Shown here: one piece after another, positions 19,185 through 27,381 of the stretch
How positions within the stretch are numbered: position 1 is the stretch's first letter
Layout of the letters: every line of letters starts with the position of its first letter
Source of the DNA: Zunongwangia sp. HGR-M22
GTDB lineage: Bacteria > Bacteroidota > Bacteroidia > Flavobacteriales > Flavobacteriaceae
Direction: 5' to 3'
Assembly (NCBI RefSeq): GCF_027594425.1
Contig: NZ_CP115159.1
Location: 1,787,001 to 1,851,000 of the forward strand
Length of the DNA: 64,000 nucleotides
The notes under the pieces: generated by a model
Told to the model about the DNA's origin: nothing
The model's database searches: none
Seen by the model: only the letters and a program-made list of their open reading frames with translations
Position numbers and translations under genes: made by a program

Positions 19185-20624
19185 TTACGATTCATCCTCA
19201 GATTCTTCAAATATACCAAGATTTTTTTCAGGATGTTGTTCTATTAAGTTGTTAGAATTTTTTACCAGTTTACTATCAATCTGTTTGCTTGCTTTAGCAC
19301 CTAATTTTTTCAGTTTTTCTACTCTAGAAATCAAGTTCCCTTTTCCGGTAAGTTTTTTCATGGCACTATCATAACTATTTTGCACCGTGCCCAGTTGCTT
19401 CCCTACTTTTAGAAGTTCCTCGGTAAGATTAGTAAATTGATCGTATAATTTTCCCGCTTGTGTGGCTATTTCTATAGCATTTTCTTTTTGTTTTTCGTTT
19501 TGCCACATGCTATCGATGGTTCTTAGCACTGCTAAAAGCGTTGTAGGCGTCACTAAAATGATATTTTTATCAAAGGCTTCGCTGTATAAATTTGGATATT
19601 CGTTAGAGGCCACAGCAAAGGCAGCTTCGATAGGGATAAAAAGTAAAACAAAATCTGGACTTTCAACATCATATAATTGGTGATAATTTTTTCGGCTTAG
19701 CTCAGTTATGCGATTTCTTATCGCGATTAAATGATTTTTAAGATGCGTTGGTTTGTCGCTCTCCTCGGTTTCGTTTGCATATCGCTCGTAAGCATTTAGT
19801 GAAACTTTAGAATCTACGATCATTTTTTTATTACCAGGAAGATTAATAATAACATCGGGTAAAACGCGTTTACCATCATCTGTAGTGAAAGATTGCTGCA
19901 CACTGTATTCTCTACCTTTTTGCAATCCGCTTTTTTCCAGTACACGTTCCAAAATCATTTCACCCCAATTCCCTTGCATTTTTGTATCACCTTTTAAAGC
20001 CTTCGTCAAATTATTAGCTTCTTTGCTCATTTGTAAATTCAAATCTTTTAGGCCATTAATTTGCTCGCGAAGCATGGCATGTCTATCGATACTTTCTTTA
20101 TTTCCTTCTTCAATTTTCTTTTCAAAAAGTTGAATTTTTTCCTGAAGTGGAGAGAGGATATTTTGAATATTTTCTCTGTTTAAATTGGTGAATTTTTCAG
20201 ACTTAGTTTCGAGGATTTTATTGGCTAAATTTTCAAACTGAATACTGAATTTTTCCTGAAGGTTTTCTAGCTCTTTTTTTTGCTCGGTTTGTCGTTCTAA
20301 AAGATGCTCGTAATCTGCATTTTTTCGCGTTAATTCGTTATGGAAAAAATCTTTCTCTTTCCTAATCTCTTCTCGCTCTTGTCTCACCTCTGCTAATTTT
20401 ATTAGCAAGTCATGTTTGGTGTTTTCGATGTTTCTTTCGTATTCTTTTAAGTTTTTGAATTCCAGTTGTTTAAGTTTTTCTATTTCAAGTGTAAGTTGAT
20501 TGTTTTTTTCTTCCTGAATAGCTAATTTATTTTTGGATTTTAGTCCAGAAATTAACTTGCCAATAACAAATCCTAAGGCTAAAGCAACGATAAATACAAC
20601 TAAAAAGGGCAAAATTTGGTTCAT
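19185..20624 (-). CDS. rmuC: DNA recombination protein RmuC
   Basis: Limits inversions at short inverted repeats in E. coli; biochemical activity is uncertain, though the core domain is related to restriction-endonuclease-like folds. The 479-residue protein has an N-terminal transmembrane helix (about 5-24), a long coiled coil (about 30-205) and the RmuC domain (about 215-425), with GNWGEMILERVLEKSGLQKG and PDVIINLPGNKKMIVDSKVS, the latter containing the D...DSK nuclease-like signature. Promoter box TATATTTG on the minus strand lies at 20644-20651. It is transcribed alone. Confidence 0.95.
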   Translation of the reverse strand: MNQILPFLVVFIVALALGFVIGKLISGLKSKNKLAIQEEKNNQLTLEIEKLKQLEFKNLKEYERNIENTKHDLLIKLAEVRQEREEIRKEKDFFHNELTRKNADYEHLLERQTEQKKELENLQEKFSIQFENLANKILETKSEKFTNLNRENIQNILSPLQEKIQLFEKKIEEGNKESIDRHAMLREQINGLKDLNLQMSKEANNLTKALKGDTKMQGNWGEMILERVLEKSGLQKGREYSVQQSFTTDDGKRVLPDVIINLPGNKKMIVDSKVSLNAYERYANETEESDKPTHLKNHLIAIRNRITELSRKNYHQLYDVESPDFVLLFIPIEAAFAVASNEYPNLYSEAFDKNIILVTPTTLLAVLRTIDSMWQNEKQKENAIEIATQAGKLYDQFTNLTEELLKVGKQLGTVQNSYDSAMKKLTGKGNLISRVEKLKKLGAKASKQIDSKLVKNSNNLIEQHPEKNLGIFEESEDES

Positions 20625-20946
20625 GGAATAAGCAGGTTTGTTTCAAATATAATCATAAGTTTTTTAAGACTTGAAATCAGTGAAATTTAAAGCGATTTTT
20701 TAATCAAAATGACATTCATTTTAGAGAAGTATTTATAGTGATAATTAGTCTAAAAATATAGCAGAATTATCACTCAAAAAGATATCTTCCTGAACGTGAT
20801 TTTAGGGTTTATTAAAGTAGATTACAATATGAATTGTGAATCAATTTTTGGGATGACAAGATTCTTATTTTTCGACGCAATAAATAATTAAATAGAGAAG
20901 TATAACTTTTAATTTTCTATAAAACCAAATGTGCTTCTATCGAATT
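20625..20946. other. Gene-free interval with one inverted repeat
   Basis: 322 bases without a credible ORF. It holds the rmuC promoter box at 20644-20651 and a perfect 10-base inverted repeat, AGTGATAATT at 20737-20746 and AATTATCACT at 20765-20774, with an 18-base loop. There is no T run on either side, so it does not look like a terminator. Confidence 0.5.
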
Positions 20947-21747
20947 TTAGTCTTCATTTTTGATACGAAAAGCTCCTGAAATTTTATCAAATTGAATGAG
21001 ATCTTGAGGAAAAAGATCTTGAAAAGCACCAGACAAAATTAGATTTTCGGGTGTATCGATTTGTGTTTTTTCGGGATGCATTAAAATAATTTTATCGCAA
21101 ATCTGAATCGCTAAATTAATTTCGTGAGATGCAAAAATGATTGTCTTTTCGGTCTGCTTTACAAGTTTTCTAAGCAGCTTAAAAACATTAGCTTTATAAT
21201 ACATATCCAGGTGTGTAGTGGGCTCATCTAGAATAATAATTGGCGTATCCTGGGCAATTGCTCGTGCAATTAAAGCGCGTTGTAATTGGCCATCACTAAG
21301 CTCGTAACATTTACGATTTTTTAGCGCCTCTATAGAAGTAAGTTTAATTGCATTTTCGATTTTTTCAGTATCGTTTTTAGAGAGCTTTCCCAACCAATTT
21401 GTGTACGGTTGGCGACCCAGTGCGATCAATTCAAAAACACTAAGATTCTTTGAAATTGGTTGGTTGGTAAGCACTAAACCAATTTGCGTTGCGCGCTGTA
21501 AATTGTTAAGATCTTTCAGGTTTTTGTTTTCAATTTCAATAGTTCCTGAAATAGGTTGCTGAATTCCTGAAATGCTACGCAAGAAGGTTGATTTTCCGAT
21601 ACCGTTTACACCAATCACCGCAATTAATTCAGATTTGTGAACCTCAATATTAATTTTTTCGGCAACCGATTTTATTCCGTGCTTATCCTGATATCCAATT
21701 TCGAGATTCGTGGTTTTTAAGGTTATATTTTCAGGATTGGATTGCAT
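20947..21747 (-). CDS. btuD: Cobalamin-type ABC transporter ATP-binding protein (BtuD-like)
   Basis: ATPase subunit energising import of a metal chelate, here most likely vitamin B12, across the cytoplasmic membrane. The 266-residue protein has Walker A GVNGIGKST at residues 46-54, Q-loop VLTNQPIS, signature LSDGQ (in place of LSGGQ) near 150, Walker B IIILDEPTTHLD near 171 and the switch His in FASHEIN. It follows the permease gene directly with no gap. Assignment to B12 rather than haem or siderophore rests on the adjacent cobalamin riboswitch and BtuB/BtuG-like genes. Confidence 0.88.
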   Translation of the reverse strand: MQSNPENITLKTTNLEIGYQDKHGIKSVAEKINIEVHKSELIAVIGVNGIGKSTFLRSISGIQQPISGTIEIENKNLKDLNNLQRATQIGLVLTNQPISKNLSVFELIALGRQPYTNWLGKLSKNDTEKIENAIKLTSIEALKNRKCYELSDGQLQRALIARAIAQDTPIIILDEPTTHLDMYYKANVFKLLRKLVKQTEKTIIFASHEINLAIQICDKIILMHPEKTQIDTPENLILSGAFQDLFPQDLIQFDKISGAFRIKNED

Positions 21748-22779
21748 TTAAAACTGAAATTTTTGTTTTCTAATGAGTAACCAAATCACCACCGGAGCGC
21801 CAATTAGCGAAGTTATAGCATTGATTGGTAATGTAAATTCCATTCCCGGTAGTTGCGCCACGATATCGCAAATAAGCATTAAAATTGCACCACCTAAAAT
21901 TACTGCCGGTAATAAAATAAGATGATTGTTTATGGGTAAGATTTGCCGAATTAAATGTGGAACTGCTAATCCTATAAAAGCAATGGGGCCGCAAAAGGCG
22001 GTAATGCTTCCCGCCAGTAAACTTGTAGCAATAATAATTAGCATTCGATTTTGACTAATATTAACTCCCAGGCTGCGTGCATATTCTTCGCCAAGCAATA
22101 AGCTGTTTAGATTTTTTATGCAGAAAATGGCTAGACTAATTCCTAAAAACCAGAAAACAGAGAGGATACCTACTTCTGCCCAAGAAAGATCGCCAAGACT
22201 TCCAAAAGACCAGAAAATATATTGTTGCAATTGCGCAGCCGGGCTAAAATAGCTTAAAATGCTAACTAATGCGCCAGTTAAACTTGCAAACATTAATCCT
22301 ATAATCAAAATTGCCATCGTGTCTCGTAAACGAACTGAAGCTAATACAACGGCAAAAAGTACAATTAAACTGCCTATACTAGAAGCGATCACTAAACTCC
22401 ATTTGGAAAGTGCTAGTGCAATAAAACTGCCACCAATTAAAGTGGATCCCATTATAAGGATAGCAACGCCCAAACTCGCCCCGCTACTTAATCCTAAAAC
22501 ATAGGGCCCCGCAAGCGGATTTCGGAACATGGTTTGCATTAAAAGACCACTTATACCTAAGCCCGATCCGGCGATTATTGCAGTAAATGCTTTTGGAAGC
22601 CGATAATCTAAAATGATATATCGATAGGTTTCTTTAGAAACTTCAGCATTAAAAAGTGAGGAAAAAATGTCTCTCGCAGGAATATGTACCGATCCTAAAC
22701 TGATATTCAGTAAGGCTAGCGCAAATAAAACAAGCACTAAAATTACCAATATCGATACATATTTTGCTGTATGCTGCAT
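21748..22779 (-). CDS. btuC: FecCD/BtuC-family ABC transporter permease
   Basis: Integral membrane permease of a type II importer, predicted to import cobalamin as a dimer with the ATPase. The 343-residue protein has about ten transmembrane helices. Family motifs are YRLPKAFTAIIAGSGLGISGLLMQTMFRNPLAGPYVLG-like around residue 55-95 (seen as LPKAFTAIIAG and RNPLAGPYVLG) and the cytoplasmic coupling segment CGPIAFIGLAVPHLIR near residue 265. The start ATG overlaps the stop of the binding-protein gene by one base and its stop abuts the ATPase start, so all three are one operon. Confidence 0.9.
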   Translation of the reverse strand: MQHTAKYVSILVILVLVLFALALLNISLGSVHIPARDIFSSLFNAEVSKETYRYIILDYRLPKAFTAIIAGSGLGISGLLMQTMFRNPLAGPYVLGLSSGASLGVAILIMGSTLIGGSFIALALSKWSLVIASSIGSLIVLFAVVLASVRLRDTMAILIIGLMFASLTGALVSILSYFSPAAQLQQYIFWSFGSLGDLSWAEVGILSVFWFLGISLAIFCIKNLNSLLLGEEYARSLGVNISQNRMLIIIATSLLAGSITAFCGPIAFIGLAVPHLIRQILPINNHLILLPAVILGGAILMLICDIVAQLPGMEFTLPINAITSLIGAPVVIWLLIRKQKFQF

Positions 22780-23939
22780 TATTTATTTAAAGCTTTAAAA
22801 AATGTAGGTTCGTAACTTTCTAAAAGCTGTGGATGAAATATCGAAATTAAGTCTTTAAGGATTAGATCTGGACGTTGTGGACCAAGTTCATAAAAAATCA
22901 CACCGCCGGTTTCGCCTTTGCTCATGCTTACCGAGTAAACTCTTTTATCCTGAACTGCTTTAAATTGGGAGTAATGTTGCGATTGTTCTAACATAGCGGA
23001 ATAGGAAGTAAACTGCCCTGCACTTATCCAGATATCGGCATTTTGCGCTTTATCTAAAACCGATTCGAACGAAAGCGAAAGACTCCCAGATCCTTCGGTA
23101 TCTGCCCAAAGATAATTTGCATTTGCATCTTTGATCATTTGCGCCTGCCAGCTATTTCCGTAAGGTACATACCATTGATCGTTATACATAGAGCCGCTAA
23201 GCACCGTTGGTTTATTTTCGACAGTTTCAGCTAACTTTTTAGCTTCATTGTAATTAATCTCAATACCTCGAAAAATTGAATCTGCTGCTTTAGATTTATC
23301 GTAAAGCGCTCCAAAAAACTTAATCCATTCGGCTTTTCCAAGTGCTGAAGATTCGGTCCATTCGCCATTATAAATTACAGGGATTTCTGTTTTTTCGATC
23401 GTGCTAAAACTTTTATTATCAGCGTTAATAGCAAAGCCTATTACAACATCTGGTTGAAGGTCGATCAAAACCTCGGTATTTAAACTTTCGTTTTTCCCCA
23501 CTTCTTTTATTGCTCCTGAATTTATTAATTTTCTGGTTTCTTTAGACGATATGTAATCTAACCCAGGGAATCCTTTTAAAGATTCAATTTCGTTAAGTTC
23601 TTCTAAAGCCGGAATATGAGTAGTAGAGGTCACTACAATTTTCTTTACAGGAATATTTACTTTTTGGTCGTACTCTAAATGATCTGGAAGTTGAGCATTC
23701 TTTTCAGCTAATAAATATTTGAAAGTTTTATCAGCTCCAGGCCATGGGGAGTTGACTTCGATAATGCTGTAATCTTCAAATTGAGTGATCGAAAATCCGT
23801 TGGCGTACTTAATTTCAATTTCCTGACCTTGCAGGTTTGTGGTTTTTTTTTCAGACTTTCCTATGTCTTTACAGGAAAAGCTCAAAAGAAAAATTAAAAG
23901 GATTCCGAGTTTCTTCACAAGATTGAATTTTGACTTCAA
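22779..23939 (-). CDS. btuF: Cobalamin-type substrate-binding lipoprotein (BtuF-like)
   Basis: Periplasmic or lipid-anchored binding protein that delivers substrate to the BtuCD-like transporter. The 386-residue protein has a signal peptide ending in the lipobox LLSFSC. The two-lobed fold of the helical-backbone type is indicated by KIVVTSTTHIPALEELN (about residue 108), LIDLQPDVVIGF (about 158) and the C-terminal lobe AQNADIWISAG. The start is uncertain: there is no ATG; TTG at 23939 or GTG at 23918 are possible, and a minus-strand -7 box TACTTTTG at 23937-23944 would favour GTG. Substrate is inferred from neighbours. Confidence 0.87.
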   Translation of the reverse strand: MKSKFNLVKKLGILLIFLLSFSCKDIGKSEKKTTNLQGQEIEIKYANGFSITQFEDYSIIEVNSPWPGADKTFKYLLAEKNAQLPDHLEYDQKVNIPVKKIVVTSTTHIPALEELNEIESLKGFPGLDYISSKETRKLINSGAIKEVGKNESLNTEVLIDLQPDVVIGFAINADNKSFSTIEKTEIPVIYNGEWTESSALGKAEWIKFFGALYDKSKAADSIFRGIEINYNEAKKLAETVENKPTVLSGSMYNDQWYVPYGNSWQAQMIKDANANYLWADTEGSGSLSLSFESVLDKAQNADIWISAGQFTSYSAMLEQSQHYSQFKAVQDKRVYSVSMSKGETGGVIFYELGPQRPDLILKDLISIFHPQLLESYEPTFFKALNK

Positions 23940-23944
23940 AAGTA
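23937..23944 (-). promoter_or_regulatory. Possible -7 promoter element of btuFCD
   Basis: TACTTTTG on the minus strand matches TAnnTTTG. If used, transcription starts near 23930 and translation would begin at GTG 23918 instead of TTG 23939. Confidence 0.35.
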
Positions 23945-23985
23945 ATATTATTTAGAAATTAAGATGCTTTAGAACAGGAAATGAT

Positions 23986-23993
23986 TAAATTCG
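23986..23993 (+). promoter_or_regulatory. Probable -7 element driving the riboswitch and btuB
   Basis: TAAATTCG followed by CACC differs at one base from TAnnTTTG and is placed so that transcription would begin at the 5' edge of the cobalamin riboswitch. Confidence 0.45.
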
Positions 23994-24000
23994 CACCGAA

Positions 24001-24210
24001 ATTTTGGTTCGGCATTGCCGATTAAAAGGGAATCAGGAAAAGCTAAAATAGTTTTTTAAAACGCAGATTTTTAGTTAAAACCTGAGCTGTTCCCGCAACT
24101 GTAAGCTTTGTTCCGTTTAGGAATGCTTGTAATAAACTTCAAAACCACTGTCTTTTAAGATGGGAAGGTAATTTACAAGACGCTAGCCAGGAGACCTGCC
24201 AGAGCATAAT
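24001..24210 (+). ncRNA. Cobalamin (B12) riboswitch
   Basis: Adenosylcobalamin-sensing leader RNA that shuts off the downstream uptake genes when B12 is plentiful. The invariant B12 box GCTAGCCAGGAGACCTGCC is present at 24182-24200. Upstream parts fit the class: AAAAGGGAATC near 24024 (start of the core), CTGAGCTGTTCCCGCAACTGTAAG around 24082 to 24105 (the conserved CCCGCAACTGT is intact), and a peripheral stem-loop with CCACTG and GATGGGAAGG near 24145-24168. The outer boundaries are approximate. It lies on the strand of, and 40 bases before, the btuB-like receptor gene; no copy precedes the divergent btuFCD genes. Confidence 0.95.
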
Positions 24211-24249
24211 AAAAAACGGATTGACTTTCGGGATAAAAGTCGCTGGTGT

Positions 24250-26085
24250 ATGGAGAATAAACTACTTTTTTTAATTGTAGCCTTAGGGCTTTTTACGTCT
24301 AAAATTTTTTCTCAAACCGATAATATTACGGTTTTAGATACAGTTTTGTTAAGTGACGATAAACTCGAAAAATTTTCGACAGGGCAGCATATTACATCAC
24401 TATCAGATTCGCTTCTTACAAGAAATAATCCATTGCTTACCGAGGTTTTAAGCTTTAACACTCCAATTTATTTTAAGGAAAACGGTCTCGGGATGGTTTC
24501 ATCACCATCGTTTAGAGGAACTTCAGCTTCACAAACCGCAGTGATCTGGAATGGGATTAATATTAATTCTCAGTTTAATGGGCAATTAGACTTTAATACA
24601 GTAAATAGTGGTGCTTACAATCAAATATCGGTACGTGGTGGCGGTGGTAGCGTTGTTTACGGTACGGGCGCGATTGGCGGAAGTGTTCATTTAAACAATA
24701 TTTTATCCTTCAAAAAACAACAGGAACATCATCTTTTACTGCGTTACGGAAGTTTTAATACGCTCGATGCGCGCTACAATTTTAAAACTGCAAAAAATAA
24801 TTGGAGTTTAAATTTAGCAATTTCTAGAAATAGCAGCGATAATGATTACGGTTATCCTAACGACCGCGGTAAAAACTTAAATGGCGAATTTTATAATAAT
24901 TCTGCCTACGTAACGCTGGGTTATCGATTTAATTCTAAGAACACGCTTAAGTTTATTAGTGAGCTTTATGACGGTGAACGTCATTTTTCGCTCATTCGAC
25001 CATCAGAAAACCGAACCAAATATATCGATCGTACGTATCGTAATTTGTTGGAATGGAATAGTGAATTTTCTAATTTCACTCAGATTACTAGGTTAGCGTT
25101 TATAGAGGAAAAATATCAATATTACGGAAATATCAATACTGATAATTTTACCTTCGGAAATGCACAAAGTTATATTGCAAAATATGATCTAGCCTACGAA
25201 GCTTCAAAAAATATTCTGTTTAATACAGTGATCCAGAATACCTATACTAAAGGCGAGGGCAGTAGCATTGCAGAAAATAAACGTAATATTTTTTCAGCAG
25301 CAGTTTTAATGAAGCATTGTCTTACTAAAAAACTGAAGTACGAAATTGGCTTGCGAAAAGAAGCAACGGAAAATTATGATAGTCCGCTTTTATTTTCTTT
25401 TGGAGCCGATTATAGATTTAGTGATTTTTATACCTTAAAATTTAATGGATCCCGAAATTTTAGAATCCCAACCTATAACGACTTGTATTGGGCATCTGCT
25501 GGAAATCCAGATTTAAATCCAGAAACCTCTAATCAGGCCGAAATAGGGAATGTTTTCAATATCAAGAATATTGAGTTAGGACTTACTTTATTTTATAATC
25601 AGGTAGAAGATATGATTCGTTGGTTGCCGGGAGCAGATGGAGTTTGGCGACCAATGAACGAAGATAAAGTAGAGATTTACGGAGTTGAATCATACATTAA
25701 TTGGAGAAAGAAATTCTCGAGAAATAAAATCGTAGAGGTCAATTTTAATTATGCTTATAATGTTTCAGAAAATGCTGAAAACAACCGCCAGTTGATTTAT
25801 GTTCCCTTTCATAAAATAAATGGAAATATTACCTACCAAATTCATCGATTTACGCCATCTATTCAGTTTTTATATAACGGGAAGGTTTTTACCAGAACCG
25901 ATCATAGTGATGAACTCGAGGGATATTTTTTAACCAATCTCGGACTTTCTTACGCGATTGATAAAAGGCAGCATTGGCAGTTAGGCGGAAAAGTAAACAA
26001 CCTATTTAATACCGAATATCAAAATGTAGAAAACCGGTGGATGCCGGGAATCAATTTTAATATGTATATAAATTTTAAATTTTAA
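24250..26085 (+). CDS. btuB: TonB-dependent outer-membrane cobalamin receptor (BtuB-like)
   Basis: Outer-membrane beta-barrel that imports cobalamin using TonB energy. The 611-residue protein has a signal peptide (residues 1-21), a plug domain at about 45-150 with SPSFRGTSASQTAVIWNGI and GGGGSVVYGTGAIGGSVHL, and a 22-strand-type barrel to the C-terminal aromatic residue (FNMYINFKF). The lack of a carboxypeptidase-like N-terminal extension separates it from SusC proteins. The B12 riboswitch immediately upstream makes the substrate assignment firm. The BtuG-like lipoprotein follows after 10 bases, in the same operon. Confidence 0.93.
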   Translation: MENKLLFLIVALGLFTSKIFSQTDNITVLDTVLLSDDKLEKFSTGQHITSLSDSLLTRNNPLLTEVLSFNTPIYFKENGLGMVSSPSFRGTSASQTAVIWNGININSQFNGQLDFNTVNSGAYNQISVRGGGGSVVYGTGAIGGSVHLNNILSFKKQQEHHLLLRYGSFNTLDARYNFKTAKNNWSLNLAISRNSSDNDYGYPNDRGKNLNGEFYNNSAYVTLGYRFNSKNTLKFISELYDGERHFSLIRPSENRTKYIDRTYRNLLEWNSEFSNFTQITRLAFIEEKYQYYGNINTDNFTFGNAQSYIAKYDLAYEASKNILFNTVIQNTYTKGEGSSIAENKRNIFSAAVLMKHCLTKKLKYEIGLRKEATENYDSPLLFSFGADYRFSDFYTLKFNGSRNFRIPTYNDLYWASAGNPDLNPETSNQAEIGNVFNIKNIELGLTLFYNQVEDMIRWLPGADGVWRPMNEDKVEIYGVESYINWRKKFSRNKIVEVNFNYAYNVSENAENNRQLIYVPFHKINGNITYQIHRFTPSIQFLYNGKVFTRTDHSDELEGYFLTNLGLSYAIDKRQHWQLGGKVNNLFNTEYQNVENRWMPGINFNMYINFKF

Positions 26086-26095
26086 TAGTCAACCA

Positions 26096-27205
26096 ATGAA
26101 AATGAAAAAAATTTTAGTCTTTGGAGCCATTGCTGGTTCTTTATTTTTTAGCTCATGTAGCAGTGATGATGATTTTATTGTCGACAATGGAAATGAGGGA
26201 GAAACTCCTACTGGAGAAGAGGGTGAAGGAGAGAATCCATATCAAGAAGGCGTAATTATCTTAAATGAAGGATCCCAGGCGGCAGGAACTGTTTCCTTTT
26301 TAGATTGGGATTTTACAGCCGTAGAAAATAATATTTTTGAAACCGTAAACGAAGAAATGGATTTGGGTAATTATGTTCAATCCATATTTTTTGATGGAGA
26401 TAATGCTTATATAATTTCTAACGGGTCCAATCTGATTACTGCTGTAGATCGTTATACATTTGAATATAAAGGAATTGTTGATAACGGTCTAACCGTTCCT
26501 ATGTTTGGTGTCGCTTACAATGGTAAAGCTTATGTGGCCAATCGTAATTTGACTTGGGGAGATGGATATACTACAGATGATTTTTTAACTGTTATTGATT
26601 TGGAAACTCTGGAAGTAGAAAAAACTATACAAGCTGGTAAAGTCTTAGGACAAGTATTCGAAAAGGATGGTTTAATTTACGTTGAAAACGCGGCGTTTGG
26701 ATTAGGGAACAGTATTCTAGTATTTAATCCTGAAACAAATGCATTTGAAGATTCTTATGAGCTTTTTGTAAATGATGAAGATGAAACTGAAGGTTTAACT
26801 TCTATAGAAATCATTGATAACGTAATCTATGCCTTGTCGAACCAGAATCTTTATACTTTAAATTTGAATACTGGGGAAGAATTAACTAAAACAGATCTAA
26901 GTAATATTGGATCCACTAATAATCTTGATATTGAAGATGGAATAATTTATTTTACTTCTGGAACTTCTGTTTATGCTATTACTGAAGATGATCTAGAATC
27001 GCCAGAATCGCCATTATTCTCATATGAAAGCAGTTCAGCTTACGGAAAAATGTATGGATTCACAGTAGACGGTGGTTATATCTATACATCAGATGGTGGA
27101 GATTTTGCCTCTGCTGGAACTGTAGAAATCTATACGACCAGTGGAGAATTCGTGAAAGAATTTAATGTAGGTGTTGGACCAAACAGCTTCTATTTTAACG
27201 ATTAA
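26096..27205 (+). CDS. Surface beta-propeller lipoprotein, BtuG-like (DUF5074/YncE type)
   Basis: A 369-residue lipoprotein with lipobox LFFSSC (Cys22 approximately) followed by an acidic, Gly/Glu-rich linker, SSDDDF to GEGEN, of the kind that directs lipoproteins to the flavobacterial cell surface. The mature part is built of repeated four-stranded blades such as DGDNAYIISNGSNLITAVDR, NGKAYVANRN and DGLIYVENAA, consistent with a seven-bladed propeller. In Bacteroides the BtuG propeller lipoprotein caps BtuB and binds B12 with very high affinity. Position right after btuB under the riboswitch makes the same role likely here. Confidence 0.85.
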   Translation: MKMKKILVFGAIAGSLFFSSCSSDDDFIVDNGNEGETPTGEEGEGENPYQEGVIILNEGSQAAGTVSFLDWDFTAVENNIFETVNEEMDLGNYVQSIFFDGDNAYIISNGSNLITAVDRYTFEYKGIVDNGLTVPMFGVAYNGKAYVANRNLTWGDGYTTDDFLTVIDLETLEVEKTIQAGKVLGQVFEKDGLIYVENAAFGLGNSILVFNPETNAFEDSYELFVNDEDETEGLTSIEIIDNVIYALSNQNLYTLNLNTGEELTKTDLSNIGSTNNLDIEDGIIYFTSGTSVYAITEDDLESPESPLFSYESSSAYGKMYGFTVDGGYIYTSDGGDFASAGTVEIYTTSGEFVKEFNVGVGPNSFYFND

Positions 27206-27278
27206 CCTTTTTTGTTCTCAATCTTTAGAAAACTTTAATATCCTATACAAAATTAGAAGAAAAAGTTTTCGTTTTAAA

Positions 27279-27316
27279 ATAGTATCTATAATTAGCGAAA
27301 GCTAAAAAGATACTAT
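27279..27316 (+). repeat. Nested hairpin with GAAA tetraloop
   Basis: Outer arms ATAGTATCT (27279-27287) and AGATACTAT (27308-27316) enclose TTAGC-GAAA-GCTAA (27292-27305). Both stems are perfect. It lies between the btuG-like stop and the terminator. Confidence 0.6.
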
Positions 27317-27325
27317 CACCTATGA

Positions 27326-27351
27326 AAAAGCCTCGGAAATCCGGGGCTTTT
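27326..27351 (+). terminator. Terminator of the btuB-btuG transcript
   Basis: Stem AAAAGCCTCGG / CCGGGGCTTTT with an AAAT loop and one G-U pair, between convergent genes; A and T tracts on both sides allow bidirectional function. Confidence 0.8.
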
Positions 27352-27381
27352 ATTATTATAAGAGGGAAATCTATCAGCTAA

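Noticed and set aside
23940-24000. Second riboswitch or attenuator in front of btuFCD on the minus strand
   Set aside because: No B12 box is present on the minus strand and the space before the divergent promoter is too short.
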